DNA of 64,000 bases from Vibrio metoecus (GTDB lineage: Bacteria; Pseudomonadota; Gammaproteobacteria; Enterobacterales; Vibrionaceae). The notes below the pieces were generated by a model. That model ran no database searches. It saw nothing but the letters and a program-made list of their open reading frames with translations, and had not been told where the DNA came from. A program made the translations under genes and the position numbers. This document shows positions 13,822-23,465 of the stretch, one piece after another. Position 1 is the stretch's first letter. Each line of letters starts with the position of its first letter. The stretch is from NCBI RefSeq assembly GCF_009665255.1, contig NZ_CP035687.1:62001-126000 (forward strand), given 5' to 3'.

Positions 13822-15564
13822 TTAAGCGGTCACTGGCTTAGCCTGTGCCGATTTTTTTACCATTGCATATCCGAAACCGGTGATCGCAGTACCGACCGCA
13901 ATGGCCACTAAGTAGAGCAATACTGGGCTAATCGCATTTGGGATCAGCAGCACGAACAGACCACCGTGTGGAGCCATCAGTTTCGCGCCAAACAGCATAG
14001 AAAGCGCACCCGTCACCGCACCACCAGCCATACAAGCTGGAATCACACGCATTGGGTCTTTCGCTGCAAACGGAATTGCCCCTTCAGAAATAAAGCATAA
14101 ACCTAATACAAAAGATGCTTTACCCGCTTCACGTTCACCTGCTTCAAACTTGTCTTTGGCGATGAATGTAGCAAGCCCCATCCCGAGCGCAGGAACCATA
14201 CCCGCTGCCATGATTGCTGCCATTGGCGCATACGTTTGTGATGCCAGCAGACCTACACCGAAAGTGTACGCGGCTTTGTTGACGGGGCCACCTAAGTCGA
14301 AACACATCATCGCACCAAGCACAATACCAAGTAGAACTGCGTTGGCTGAACCCATGTTGTTTAAGAACGTGGTCATCGCTGCCATGATGCTCGACATCGG
14401 TCCACCCACCACATAAATCATCACTAAGCCTGTGAATAAGCTAGCAATAAATGGGATGATCAGGATCGGTTTGAGCGCAGCCATGGATTGCGGGAGCTGC
14501 ACTTTGTCTGCAATAAATTTGGCGCTATAACCGGCAAGGAAACCGGCTACTATGCCGCCAAGAAAGCCTGCACCGGTTGAACTTGCTAGCATACCGCCAA
14601 TCAAGCCTGGGGCTAATCCGGGACGGTCAGCGATCGAGAATGCAATGTAACCCGCTAAAACAGGGATCATTAAGGCAAAGGCGGAGCCGCCACCAATTTG
14701 CATTAATGCCGCTGCCAATGTGCCTTCTTGTTTAAATGCTTCAATACCGAACACGAAAGAGAGCGCAATGATCAAGCCCCCTGCAACCACTACCGGCAGC
14801 ATATGTGATACGCCAGTCATCAGGTGTTTGTATACACCTTTTTTCTCTGCAGATTGTTCGTTCGCATTGGCGCCGGTTGTGCTTGAGAACGTTTTGGCTT
14901 GAGCAAACGCGTTAGTTAACTCTTGAGCGGTCTTCTTCAATGCCAAGCCAGTGCTCGTTTTATAAAGAGGTTTGCCGTGGAAACGTTCCAGAGGCACATC
15001 AATATCCGCAGCGATGATCACAAGATCTGCATCGGCAATGTCTTGCGTCGTCAATTGGTTTTTAGCACCCACCGAACCGCGTGTTTCTACTTTGATCTGG
15101 TGTCCTTGTCGTACAGCTTCCGCTTCTAGTGCTTCTGCTGCCATAAAGGTGTGAGCAACACCAGTAGGGCAAGCCGTAATAGCGACAATTTTTTTCGCGG
15201 CAACAGGCGCTGTGGTGGGGGTATCACAGCGTGTTGCTTGGGCGGAACTCAGTTTGGTAGCTTGTGCTGCAGCTTGAGTTAGATAAGCCACAGGATCAGA
15301 GGTACAGGCCGAAATGGTGCTTTGATACACTTTTTTGCCCACAAAGCGTTGTGTATCTATTGAACTGTTTGTGGCCAGAACCACCAAGTCTGCAGCGCGG
15401 ATTTCGTCTGCGGTCAAGGAGTGACCCGTGATCACTGTAGAGTGGCATTCAATCATTGCCTCCCAACCAAGGGTTTTAGAGGCTTGTTGCAGTAAACCTG
15501 CCGCAATTATGCTGTTAGCAACGCCACTTGGGCATGCGGTTACGATGGCTATTTTCATATTCAT
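13822..15564 (-). CDS. fruA: Fructose-specific PTS enzyme IIBC
   Basis: This 580-aa fructose permease imports fructose as fructose-1-phosphate. Two tandem IIB-type domains are visible: TACPSGVANSII (~9-20, degenerate) and TACPTGVAHTFM (~130-141, phosphorylatable Cys). The IIC membrane domain (~245-570) is rich in Gly/Ala helices. This B'BC layout is that of E. coli FruA. It is the last gene of fruBKA, 12 bases after fruK, and ends at a shared terminator. Confidence 0.97.
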   Translation of the reverse strand: MNMKIAIVTACPSGVANSIIAAGLLQQASKTLGWEAMIECHSTVITGHSLTADEIRAADLVVLATNSSIDTQRFVGKKVYQSTISACTSDPVAYLTQAAAQATKLSSAQATRCDTPTTAPVAAKKIVAITACPTGVAHTFMAAEALEAEAVRQGHQIKVETRGSVGAKNQLTTQDIADADLVIIAADIDVPLERFHGKPLYKTSTGLALKKTAQELTNAFAQAKTFSSTTGANANEQSAEKKGVYKHLMTGVSHMLPVVVAGGLIIALSFVFGIEAFKQEGTLAAALMQIGGGSAFALMIPVLAGYIAFSIADRPGLAPGLIGGMLASSTGAGFLGGIVAGFLAGYSAKFIADKVQLPQSMAALKPILIIPFIASLFTGLVMIYVVGGPMSSIMAAMTTFLNNMGSANAVLLGIVLGAMMCFDLGGPVNKAAYTFGVGLLASQTYAPMAAIMAAGMVPALGMGLATFIAKDKFEAGEREAGKASFVLGLCFISEGAIPFAAKDPMRVIPACMAGGAVTGALSMLFGAKLMAPHGGLFVLLIPNAISPVLLYLVAIAVGTAITGFGYAMVKKSAQAKPVTA

Positions 15565-15576
15565 GACCTTCTGTCC

Positions 15577-16530
15577 TTAGGCACTCATCGTAGGATGGAG
15601 TGCGGATACTTGAATTTGTTGTTGTAGAGTATTGAGTTGTTCTTTATCGCTGATGCCTACACCCACTTGCGTCACCGCAAGAGCCGATAGGGCCGTGGCG
15701 AAACGGAGTAAATCATCCTTCTCCATATGTTGCATATGACCCCAGCATAGACCAGCAACCAGCGTATCGCCTGCACCAACAGTGCTCACTACTTGCATCT
15801 TGGGTGGTTTAGCATGCAGCCATTCATTTTCATTGAGCCACATCACACCATTAGCTCCCATAGAGATGACGATGTTTTCAATCTCTTTTTGTGCGAGTTG
15901 AGATGCTGCTTGTTGGCATTCCTTTAACGTAGTCAGTTCTTTACCACACCATTGGGAAAGTTCTTCATCGTTAGGCTTGATAAGCCAAGGCTTCGCTTCA
16001 AGACCTGCCATGAGCGCCTCACGGCTACTATCAAAGAGCACTTTTTTATTCATACTGCGAAGTTGGCTAATCCAACCGGCACAGTGCTGCGGCGAAATGC
16101 CCTTAGGTAGGCTGCCTGCCAGTACGAAATAATCATGATCTTGTGCTAGGCGCAGTAATGTGGCTTCAAAAGCATCAATATCGGCTTGAGTGACAGTAAT
16201 GCCCGGGAAATTGATATCGCTGACTGCACCATTGTGTTCAACCAATTTGACATTGATACGAGTCGCACCGTCGATGCGGATAAACTCATCATGAACACCG
16301 AGCTGATCAAACAACTGACAAAACAGCTCTTGGTTATCACGGCCAAGAAAACCGGTGACGGTGACGTCTGCACCTAACTCGCTGAGAACTTTGGCGACAT
16401 TGACGCCTTTACCCGCGGCATGCAGTGAACTGTGCTCAACAAGGCTGACCGATCCGACATTGAGCTGATCCATGCTACCGGTTAAATCCAAAGCAGGGTT
16501 CAGTGTGATGGTGACAACTTTATTCGTCAT
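15577..16530 (-). CDS. fruK: 1-phosphofructokinase
   Basis: This 317-aa PfkB-family sugar kinase converts fructose-1-phosphate to fructose-1,6-bisphosphate. It shows VTITLNPALDLTG at the start, AAGKGVNVAKVLSELGA in the substrate region and the ATP/anion-hole signature STVGAGDTLVAG with its catalytic Asp. It lies between fruB (9 bases) and fruA (12 bases) in one operon. Its substrate also controls FruR/Cra. Confidence 0.97.
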   Translation of the reverse strand: MTNKVVTITLNPALDLTGSMDQLNVGSVSLVEHSSLHAAGKGVNVAKVLSELGADVTVTGFLGRDNQELFCQLFDQLGVHDEFIRIDGATRINVKLVEHNGAVSDINFPGITVTQADIDAFEATLLRLAQDHDYFVLAGSLPKGISPQHCAGWISQLRSMNKKVLFDSSREALMAGLEAKPWLIKPNDEELSQWCGKELTTLKECQQAASQLAQKEIENIVISMGANGVMWLNENEWLHAKPPKMQVVSTVGAGDTLVAGLCWGHMQHMEKDDLLRFATALSALAVTQVGVGISDKEQLNTLQQQIQVSALHPTMSA

Positions 16531-16539
16531 GATGCCTCC

Positions 16540-17679
16540 TTAACCTTCACCTAAGCCTGCATTGATCGCCGCGCCAATCGCTTGCAGTGCAGCCTCTGCA
16601 TCTGGCCCTTCCGCCGTAAATTGCAGTTGATGATTGTGTTTCACCCCAAGCGCAATCACTTTCATTAGGCTTTTCGCGTTGACGACTTGTCCATCACCAT
16701 CGAGGTTAGAGACGCGAATGTTAGATTCAAATTTCTTCGCTTCCGCGACAAGCATCGCCCCGGGTCGAGCATGCAAACCATGGGTATTTTTAATCCGAAA
16801 CGTTGCGTTGTGTCCGGTGGTGATGACCGGCTCGGCAACGGTTTCATTCTGTTCAGTAAACAGGCTAATCAACTGATTGACATCGGCTTGCAACAATGAA
16901 GCTTGTTTTTGTTGGAATACGAGTTCGGTAATTTTGGCCAGGAAAGGTTGATGTACATCGTTGCAAACGGAAAACGCAATTAAGGCTTTAACTGGTTGCT
17001 CATTATATTCACAATGGTTCGCAGTGGTCACAATCGACATACCTGTACGTTTGACAGCGCGATCACTGGCGAGTAACCAAAGACCATGACCCAAATGCGT
17101 TGGCGATTTCGTGACTAGATCAGCTACAAATTCACTTTCTGCACAGCCAGTATTTCTTAATAATCCACCCGCTACCGCACTCATCTGTACCATATCGCTG
17201 GCAGGGAACTGCAATTGAATCAATGAGGCATCAAAGTCTGGGTTGAGTTGGGCTTCACCTTTGATCACCGCGATGATTTGCTGGGCAGTTTTAGCTTGCT
17301 GTAGCGCTTGTTCAACACCATCGGCAGATAACACCTTAGTCAGTTGTTTGAGAATACCTAAGTGTTCGTCTGACTTGGCGGCAATACCAATGGCCACGTA
17401 TACGCGGTTACCTTCTCCCCAATCTAATCCATCAGGGAAGTGCATCGCAGTGACGCCAGTTTGCTTTACTAACTCGCGGGTATCGGTGGTTCCATGTGGA
17501 ATGGCAATTCCGTTACCGAGATACGTAGAGTGTTGCGCTTCGCGATTGAGCATACCTTGCGCATAGCCTTCAGCGACTAAACCTTTACTGGTTAGGGCAT
17601 GAGCGAGTCCTTGAATCGCAGCTTGCTTATTCGCAAAGTGTTGCTGCAATTGAATATCTTGTGAAGTGAGTTCCAACAT
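16540..17679 (-). CDS. fruB: Fructose PTS diphosphoryl transfer protein (EIIA-HPr)
   Basis: This 379-aa protein relays phosphate from enzyme I to FruA. The N-terminal EIIA domain (~1-145) has the active His in YLGNGIAIPHGTTD. A central linker domain follows (~150-275). The C-terminal HPr-like domain (~290-379) has its phosphorylated His in NTHGLHARPGAMLV. This is the domain order of E. coli FruB. It is the first gene of the fruBKA operon, facing fruR across a region with three Cra-type operators. Confidence 0.97.
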   Translation of the reverse strand: MLELTSQDIQLQQHFANKQAAIQGLAHALTSKGLVAEGYAQGMLNREAQHSTYLGNGIAIPHGTTDTRELVKQTGVTAMHFPDGLDWGEGNRVYVAIGIAAKSDEHLGILKQLTKVLSADGVEQALQQAKTAQQIIAVIKGEAQLNPDFDASLIQLQFPASDMVQMSAVAGGLLRNTGCAESEFVADLVTKSPTHLGHGLWLLASDRAVKRTGMSIVTTANHCEYNEQPVKALIAFSVCNDVHQPFLAKITELVFQQKQASLLQADVNQLISLFTEQNETVAEPVITTGHNATFRIKNTHGLHARPGAMLVAEAKKFESNIRVSNLDGDGQVVNAKSLMKVIALGVKHNHQLQFTAEGPDAEAALQAIGAAINAGLGEG

Positions 17680-17793
17680 ACTTAACCTCTTTTGGCCTTG
17701 TGGGCTGCCTACTAGGGCGGGATAACCTCGGTTGCATTTACCGGTTAGTCAGGCTTAATCGTCTGTATAGGTCATCCATTGTGTTTTGGTAAA

Positions 17794-17821
17794 CCAAAAG
17801 CTGAATCGGTTCAGCTTTTGG
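17794..17821. promoter_or_regulatory. Cra (FruR) operator, near fruB
   Basis: CCAAAAGCTGAA and TTCAGCTTTTGG form perfect 12-bp arms around TCGG. The core GCTGAATCGGTTCAGC (17800-17815) matches the Cra consensus GCTGAATCGNTTCA. It is about 115 bases upstream of the fruB start. Confidence 0.85.
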
Positions 17822-17924
17822 GGCAAAAAAATTCAGCAAAGCCTCGAATTATCACGATCTTGCTGCTTTATCTTTCACTATCTACACCAACTAAAAATGT
17901 AGACTGTGAGTTAAGGGTACTTTT

Positions 17925-17940
17925 GCTGAATCCTTTCAGC
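17925..17940. promoter_or_regulatory. Cra (FruR) operator, central
   Basis: GCTGAATCCTTTCAGC, a near-perfect palindrome of the Cra type, is paired with the adjacent operator at 17947-17962 (starts 22 bp apart, about two helical turns). Confidence 0.8.
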
Positions 17941-17946
17941 TTTAAT

Positions 17947-17962
17947 ACTGAATCGATTCAGC
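17947..17962. promoter_or_regulatory. Cra (FruR) operator, near fruR
   Basis: ACTGAATCGATTCAGC is palindromic. It is followed at once by TATAAT (17964-17969), a probable fruR -10 box. This suggests autoregulation of fruR by direct promoter overlap. Confidence 0.8.
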
Positions 17963-18034
17963 GTATAATTCAACTCCAAGCAAGGATCAAAAATCGCGTT
18001 CTATGATCGGACGCACATAAAATGAGTAACCACT

Positions 18035-19015
18035 ATGACACTGGATGAAATCGCAAAATTGGCGGGCGTTTCGAAAACTACGGCCAGTTATGTGATCAAT
18101 GGCAAAGCGCAAAAGTATCGGATCAGTGAGAAAACCCAGCAAAAAGTGATGGCGGTGGTCGAGCAGTATAATTTTCGTCCCGATCATGCCGCCTCGGCGT
18201 TACGTGCCGGTAACAGCCGGTCTTTTGGTTTGATCATTCCTGATCTGGAAAACACCAGTTATGCACGCTTGGCAAAACTGCTGGAACAAAACTCGCGACA
18301 GGCGGGGTATCAAATTTTGATTGCCTGTTCAGACGATGATCCTGAGATTGAAATGGCGGCGGCTGAGGCATTAGTCTCAAGACGAATTGATGCTTTATTT
18401 GTAGCCAGCGGTATTCCTAACGCGAGTGAGTTTTATCTCAAATTACAACAATCGGGTACACCAGTGATCGCGATTGACCGTGCACTGGATGATGAGTTTT
18501 TCTCTTGTGTGATCAGCGAAGATTTTGGCGCTGCCTTTGAATTAACCCGTTCATTATTAAGCCATGACGTTAAGAGTGTTGGCTTGGTTGGAGCTTTACC
18601 TGAACTGAGCGTTTCCCGTGAGCGGGAGCAGGGTTTTACGATGGCGGCAAACGAGCGCAGCTTGTCCGTTATCCTCGGTTACGGCGAACACTTTAATCGT
18701 GAAGAAGGCCGTAAAGTCTTTGCACGCTGGGTGGAAAGCAACCAATTACCGGATGCGGTTGTGGCAACTTCATATACCTTGTTAGAAGGCATTTTGGATG
18801 TTCTGCTTGAACAACCAGAGCTGATGCAAAAAGTGCGTTTAGCCACTTTTGGTGATAATCGCCTACTCGATTTTTTACCGATGCGAGTCAATTCGCTGCC
18901 TCAACAGTTTGAATTGATCGCTGATAGTGCGCTGGCATTGGCGCTTAATGCTTCAGCCAAACGTTATCAAACGGGGATTGAACTGATCCCGCGTCAGCTA
19001 AAAGTGCGCTCTTAA
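18035..19015 (+). CDS. fruR: LacI-family fructose repressor/catabolite regulator FruR (Cra)
   Basis: This 326-aa LacI/GalR regulator has an N-terminal HTH (MTLDEIAKLAGVSKTTASYVI) with the hinge and DNA-binding helices typical of Cra (RISEKTQQKVMAVVEQYNFRPDHAAS). A periplasmic-binding-protein-like effector domain (~60-326) follows. Cra is relieved from DNA by fructose-1-phosphate. It is divergent from fruBKA, with three operators between. The length is close to E. coli Cra (334). Confidence 0.95.
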   Translation: MTLDEIAKLAGVSKTTASYVINGKAQKYRISEKTQQKVMAVVEQYNFRPDHAASALRAGNSRSFGLIIPDLENTSYARLAKLLEQNSRQAGYQILIACSDDDPEIEMAAAEALVSRRIDALFVASGIPNASEFYLKLQQSGTPVIAIDRALDDEFFSCVISEDFGAAFELTRSLLSHDVKSVGLVGALPELSVSREREQGFTMAANERSLSVILGYGEHFNREEGRKVFARWVESNQLPDAVVATSYTLLEGILDVLLEQPELMQKVRLATFGDNRLLDFLPMRVNSLPQQFELIADSALALALNASAKRYQTGIELIPRQLKVRS

Positions 19016-19183
19016 ATCCGCGCTATTGCGCCGTGGTGGAGTATGGTGCAAAGCCTTGCTCCAAACCCTGGTGAGATAGCATAAAAAAGACTGATTTATC
19101 GCAACTTATCGCGGTACAACATCGAAATTGCGCAAAATAAAGGTATGATATGCGCCAGTTTTCGTTTTCCCCTCAGGCAAGGC

Positions 19184-20323
19184 ATGAAGTTTCTGCATAC
19201 CTCAGATTGGCATCTCGGTCGCCAATTTCATCAAGTCTCACTATTGGATGATCAACGAGCGGTACTCGACCAATTGATCACCTATTTACGTAATAACCCC
19301 GTGGATGCCGTGATTGTGGCGGGGGATATTTATGATCGCTCCGTCCCTCCGACAGCGGCTATTGACTTGCTTGATGATGTCGTACGCGTGATTTGTGGGG
19401 AATTGAATACGCCATTATTGATGATCCCAGGTAACCACGATGGTGCAAAACGTTTAGGCTTTGCTGCCAGCCAGATGAAAAAATCGGGTTTGCACATTTT
19501 TGCTGATTTTGAGCAGCTGATGCAGCCTTTAGTGCTGCACTCAGAGCAAGCGGGTGAAGTGGCATTCTGGGGAATGCCTTACCATGATCCAGAATTAGTA
19601 CGTCACCACTTTCACAATGACATCAATAGCCATGACACTGCACATCAGTTCTTGTGTGAAAACATTCTCGCGCAAACGCAACCTTCCCAAAGAAATGTAT
19701 TAATCAGCCATTGCTTTGTTGATGGCGCAATGGAATCTGAGTCTGAACGCCCTTTATCGATTGGAGGCTCAGACCGTGTTGATCATCGCCATTTCTTGCC
19801 TTTTGATTATGTTGCGCTTGGGCATTTACATCAGCCACAAATGAAAGGGGCTGAGCACATTCGCTATTCAGGCTCTCTCATGAAATACAGTTTCGGTGAG
19901 CAGCACCAAAGCAAAGGCGCAACGTTGGTCGAATTAGATCAGCAAGGTTTTGTGCGTGCCACCTCCGTACCGCTGCAAGCGCCTCATCAAATGCGCATTA
20001 TTGAAGGTGAACTCGAAGCGATTATAACCAGTGGCGCAACGGATCCTCAGCCAGAGGACTATTTGCTGGTTCGTCTGTTGGATAAGCACGCGATTTTAGA
20101 TCCGATGGAGAAACTGCGTCAGGTCTATCCGAATGTGCTGCATATCGAAAAGCCGGGCATGTTGGTTGGCATTGACCAAGAAATGGGGAAAGCACGTTTG
20201 GCTCGGGGGGAATTGGATATGTTTCGTGATTTCTTTTTAGAAGCGCATCGTGAACCGTTAACTGAGCAGCAAGAAAAAGTGGTGCTTGAGGTGATCCAAC
20301 GTCTAAAAACGGAGGGCGTGTAA
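19184..20323 (+). CDS. sbcD: SbcCD nuclease subunit D
   Basis: This 379-aa metallophosphoesterase nuclease (Mre11 family) with SbcC cleaves DNA hairpins and protein-blocked ends. Motifs: MKFLHTSDWHLGRQF (D, H), VAGDIYDRS (D), PGNHDGAKRLGF (N, H), SHCFVDG (H) and LGHLHQPQ (GHxH). The start at 19184 is chosen over a frame 39 bases longer because the family begins MK(F/I)LHTSDWHLG and AGGCAAGG precedes it. sbcC follows after one base. Confidence 0.97.
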   Translation: MKFLHTSDWHLGRQFHQVSLLDDQRAVLDQLITYLRNNPVDAVIVAGDIYDRSVPPTAAIDLLDDVVRVICGELNTPLLMIPGNHDGAKRLGFAASQMKKSGLHIFADFEQLMQPLVLHSEQAGEVAFWGMPYHDPELVRHHFHNDINSHDTAHQFLCENILAQTQPSQRNVLISHCFVDGAMESESERPLSIGGSDRVDHRHFLPFDYVALGHLHQPQMKGAEHIRYSGSLMKYSFGEQHQSKGATLVELDQQGFVRATSVPLQAPHQMRIIEGELEAIITSGATDPQPEDYLLVRLLDKHAILDPMEKLRQVYPNVLHIEKPGMLVGIDQEMGKARLARGELDMFRDFFLEAHREPLTEQQEKVVLEVIQRLKTEGV

Positions 20324-20324
20324 T

Positions 20325-23300
20325 ATGCGTCCGTTAAAATTGACTCTACAAGCCTTTGGCCCTTTTGCTGGTAGAGAGGTAATTGATTTTACTGAACTTG
20401 GCGACGCGCCTCTGTTTTTAATTAATGGCGCAACCGGAGCGGGTAAAAGCTCGATTTTGGATGCTATTTGTTATGCCCTATATGGTGAAACAACGGGTAG
20501 TGAGCGTACTGGCGACCAGATGCGCTGTGATTTTGCTGATCCTGAGTGTTTAACGGAAGTTGTTTTTGAATTTGAACTTGCTGGTCGGGAGTACCAAATC
20601 ACCCGTCAACCGGATCAAGAAATCCCGAAAAAACGTGGCGAAGGCATGACCAAAAAAGCCCATTCGGCGATGTTGGTGGCATTGAAAAAGGGTGAACAGG
20701 AACTGCTTGCGAATAAGCCTAGCCCCGTTGCGAAAGCGGTGGTTGAATTAATTGGCTTGGATGTAAAACAGTTTCGACAAGTGATGGTCTTGCCACAGGG
20801 CAAGTTTCGTGAACTGTTGACGGCAAACTCGAAAGAACGTGAGCAGATTTTTGGTCAACTGTTTCAAACTCAGCTCTACAGTCAAATTGAACGGGCATTA
20901 TTTGAACGCGCTTCTGGGATCCGCAAAGAAAAGGAAGAATTTGATCAGCAAATCAAAGGGACTTTGAATGTTGTTGGGTTAGCCAATGAGGAGCAGTTGC
21001 AGACGGAGTTAGCTCACGTCACACCTCTACTTGGTCAAGCGCAACAAGAGCTAAAGAATAAACAGCTTGGATTGGATCAAGCTAAAGCCCAGTACCAAAC
21101 GGCTTTGGAAATTGATCAGCAATTTGCTCGCCAGCAACAGCTGGTGGTTGAGCTTACTCTACATCAACAACAGGCGACACAGATTGATGCTCTGCGCCAG
21201 CAGCGGCAACAAGCCCAAAAAGCCGCGCATTTAGCCCCTGCACATCAGCAGTGGCAACAAACACAGCATGCTTTCCTTCAAGCAGAACAACGGGTTGAAC
21301 AGCAAAAGTGGCAACTTGAACGCATCGAGATCCTGCAGCGCCAAGCTCAGGAAGCTAGCCAACAAGCGACGTTAGCCTGTGAAATCCTCCCCAAACTGAA
21401 TGAACAATGTATTCAGTGGCAACAGGCTGAACAAAAGCTGCTCACGCAGGAAGCGGTACTGCAACGGGCCGTGAAATCGGAACGTGAACTGCAACTGACA
21501 ACACAAAATGTACTGAACTTGCAGAATGCGACCGAACGGCTTAGCCAAGAGATAAAAGCCAAGCGTGGACAATGGGAGCAACAACAACGCCAGCTCACAC
21601 ATTTAGAGACCCAAAAGGCGCAACTTAACCACCTTATGTTGCACATTCAGGGACGAGAGCGTGAACAACGCTTGTTAGCAGAATTAAAAAGTGTTCAGCA
21701 AGAGCAGCAACATCTCGATCAAGCGCATCATCAAGCCCAAATTTATGTTGAGCAAGTTAAACATACCGCAGATGCATTGGAGTTAGCGTGGCATACCCAA
21801 CGTGCGGCGGAATTGGCTCAAGCATTGCAGCCGGATCACCCTTGCCCAGTTTGTGGCAGTATTGAACATCCACATAAAGCACAGTTTTATGGTGACGTTG
21901 TCACCAAAGTCCAGGTTGAACAAGCTCGACAACAGCAGCAACAGGCTACCGAACGCTTACAAGTTGCACTGAATGTTTGTCAGCAACAGCGTTTCAAAGC
22001 ACAGCAATTAGAGCAGACTATTGCAACTTTAGCGGATGAGTTGAAGGAGCAAAATGCGGCAGATTTTGTGACATTGCAGCAACAGCGGCAAGTACTACGC
22101 AGTGAAGTCGAGGTTTTGCAGCAGCTTAAACCCGAACAATTGCAACGCGAAATTGAAGAGGTAGAGCAGCGTTTAATCGAAGCAACCGCGGCGTTGGCAA
22201 AGCAAACTGAAACGAAGCAGCACGTTTGGCAGGCTTTAGCGCAAGCTCAAGCGGAACTGGCGAGTCTACGCCAAGATATTCCGGAAGCAATGTCGGATCT
22301 CAATACATTGCGTAACGCTATAGAACAAGTGCAGTTGCAAATGACTGGCTTACAAAAAAGTGAGCAGGAGGCTCGTGAGCAATGGGTGCAAACGCAAAAA
22401 CAATTGGCAAGTGCTCAGGCCTCCTATCAAGCTGCGCAGGAGCAATATGCCCAATGTGATCAGCAAGCTCAGCAAGCGACACAGGATTGGCAGCAAGGTT
22501 TGCTCAAATATGGATTTTCCGATGAGCAACACTATTTATCCGCACGATTGAATGATGACACGCTCACTCATATTGAAAAACAAATTACTCAATATGAAGA
22601 ACGCGGTGCAATGTTAAATGGTGAGCTGCAAGCGTTATCTCGTAAATTAAAAGCTAAAGAACCTCCGGTGCTTGAACCCTTGTTGCTTGGGGTGCGGGAG
22701 CATGAAGAATATGTAGCGCAAGCTTTGCAACAAATGACGCAACACCAATCGCGGTTAGATGGTTTACAACGAGTCGCGAAACAGCTTGCTGAGCTATACC
22801 AGAAAAACCGTCTGCTAGAAGATGAATATCAAGTAGTGGGGACGCTCAGTGATATTGCTAACGGTAAAACGGGCGCTAAAGTGAGCCTGCACCGTTTTGT
22901 GTTAGGGGTGTTATTGGATGATGTTTTACTGCAAGCCTCACAACGGTTACTCAAAATGAGCCGAGGCCGTTATTTGCTCAAGCGCAAAGAAGAAAGAGCC
23001 AAAGGCAATGTAGGGTCTGGCTTAGATCTGATGGTTGAAGACAGCTATAGCGGTAAATGGCGTGATGTGGCGACGTTGTCGGGCGGTGAATCATTCATGG
23101 CGGCACTCGCATTAGCGCTTGGGTTGTCCGATATTGTGCAGTCATACAGTGGAGGCATTCGTCTTGATACGTTATTCATTGATGAAGGTTTTGGGAGTTT
23201 GGATCCAGAGTCTTTGGATCTGGCAGTTCAAACATTAATCGATCTTCAGCAAGGTGGTCGTACGATCGGCATCATTTCCCATGTCAGTGAGTTAAAAGAG

Positions 23301-23366
23301 CAGATCGGGTTGCGGCTAGATGTATTGGCTACGCGTGTAGGCAGTACACTACAGATAGTGACATAA
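20325..23366 (+). CDS. sbcC: SbcCD nuclease subunit C (SMC-like ATPase)
   Basis: This 1013-aa Rad50-type ATPase has Walker A INGATGAGKSSILD (~35-48) and two long Gln-rich coiled coils (~180-500 and ~520-850). The zinc hook HPCPVCGS lies near residue 506. At the C-terminus are the ABC signature TLSGGESFMAALALALGLS (~917) and Walker B LFIDEGFGSLD. It dimerises through the hook and drives SbcD. It is translationally coupled to sbcD. Confidence 0.97.
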   Translation: MRPLKLTLQAFGPFAGREVIDFTELGDAPLFLINGATGAGKSSILDAICYALYGETTGSERTGDQMRCDFADPECLTEVVFEFELAGREYQITRQPDQEIPKKRGEGMTKKAHSAMLVALKKGEQELLANKPSPVAKAVVELIGLDVKQFRQVMVLPQGKFRELLTANSKEREQIFGQLFQTQLYSQIERALFERASGIRKEKEEFDQQIKGTLNVVGLANEEQLQTELAHVTPLLGQAQQELKNKQLGLDQAKAQYQTALEIDQQFARQQQLVVELTLHQQQATQIDALRQQRQQAQKAAHLAPAHQQWQQTQHAFLQAEQRVEQQKWQLERIEILQRQAQEASQQATLACEILPKLNEQCIQWQQAEQKLLTQEAVLQRAVKSERELQLTTQNVLNLQNATERLSQEIKAKRGQWEQQQRQLTHLETQKAQLNHLMLHIQGREREQRLLAELKSVQQEQQHLDQAHHQAQIYVEQVKHTADALELAWHTQRAAELAQALQPDHPCPVCGSIEHPHKAQFYGDVVTKVQVEQARQQQQQATERLQVALNVCQQQRFKAQQLEQTIATLADELKEQNAADFVTLQQQRQVLRSEVEVLQQLKPEQLQREIEEVEQRLIEATAALAKQTETKQHVWQALAQAQAELASLRQDIPEAMSDLNTLRNAIEQVQLQMTGLQKSEQEAREQWVQTQKQLASAQASYQAAQEQYAQCDQQAQQATQDWQQGLLKYGFSDEQHYLSARLNDDTLTHIEKQITQYEERGAMLNGELQALSRKLKAKEPPVLEPLLLGVREHEEYVAQALQQMTQHQSRLDGLQRVAKQLAELYQKNRLLEDEYQVVGTLSDIANGKTGAKVSLHRFVLGVLLDDVLLQASQRLLKMSRGRYLLKRKEERAKGNVGSGLDLMVEDSYSGKWRDVATLSGGESFMAALALALGLSDIVQSYSGGIRLDTLFIDEGFGSLDPESLDLAVQTLIDLQQGGRTIGIISHVSELKEQIGLRLDVLATRVGSTLQIVT

Positions 23367-23465
23367 GATAAGAAAACCAAGGGCTATGATGATTATCACT
23401 GACCTAGCACGAGAGAATAGGTAAATTAGGTGCATATTAATGAATAGCGAGAGAACGCAACGGTA

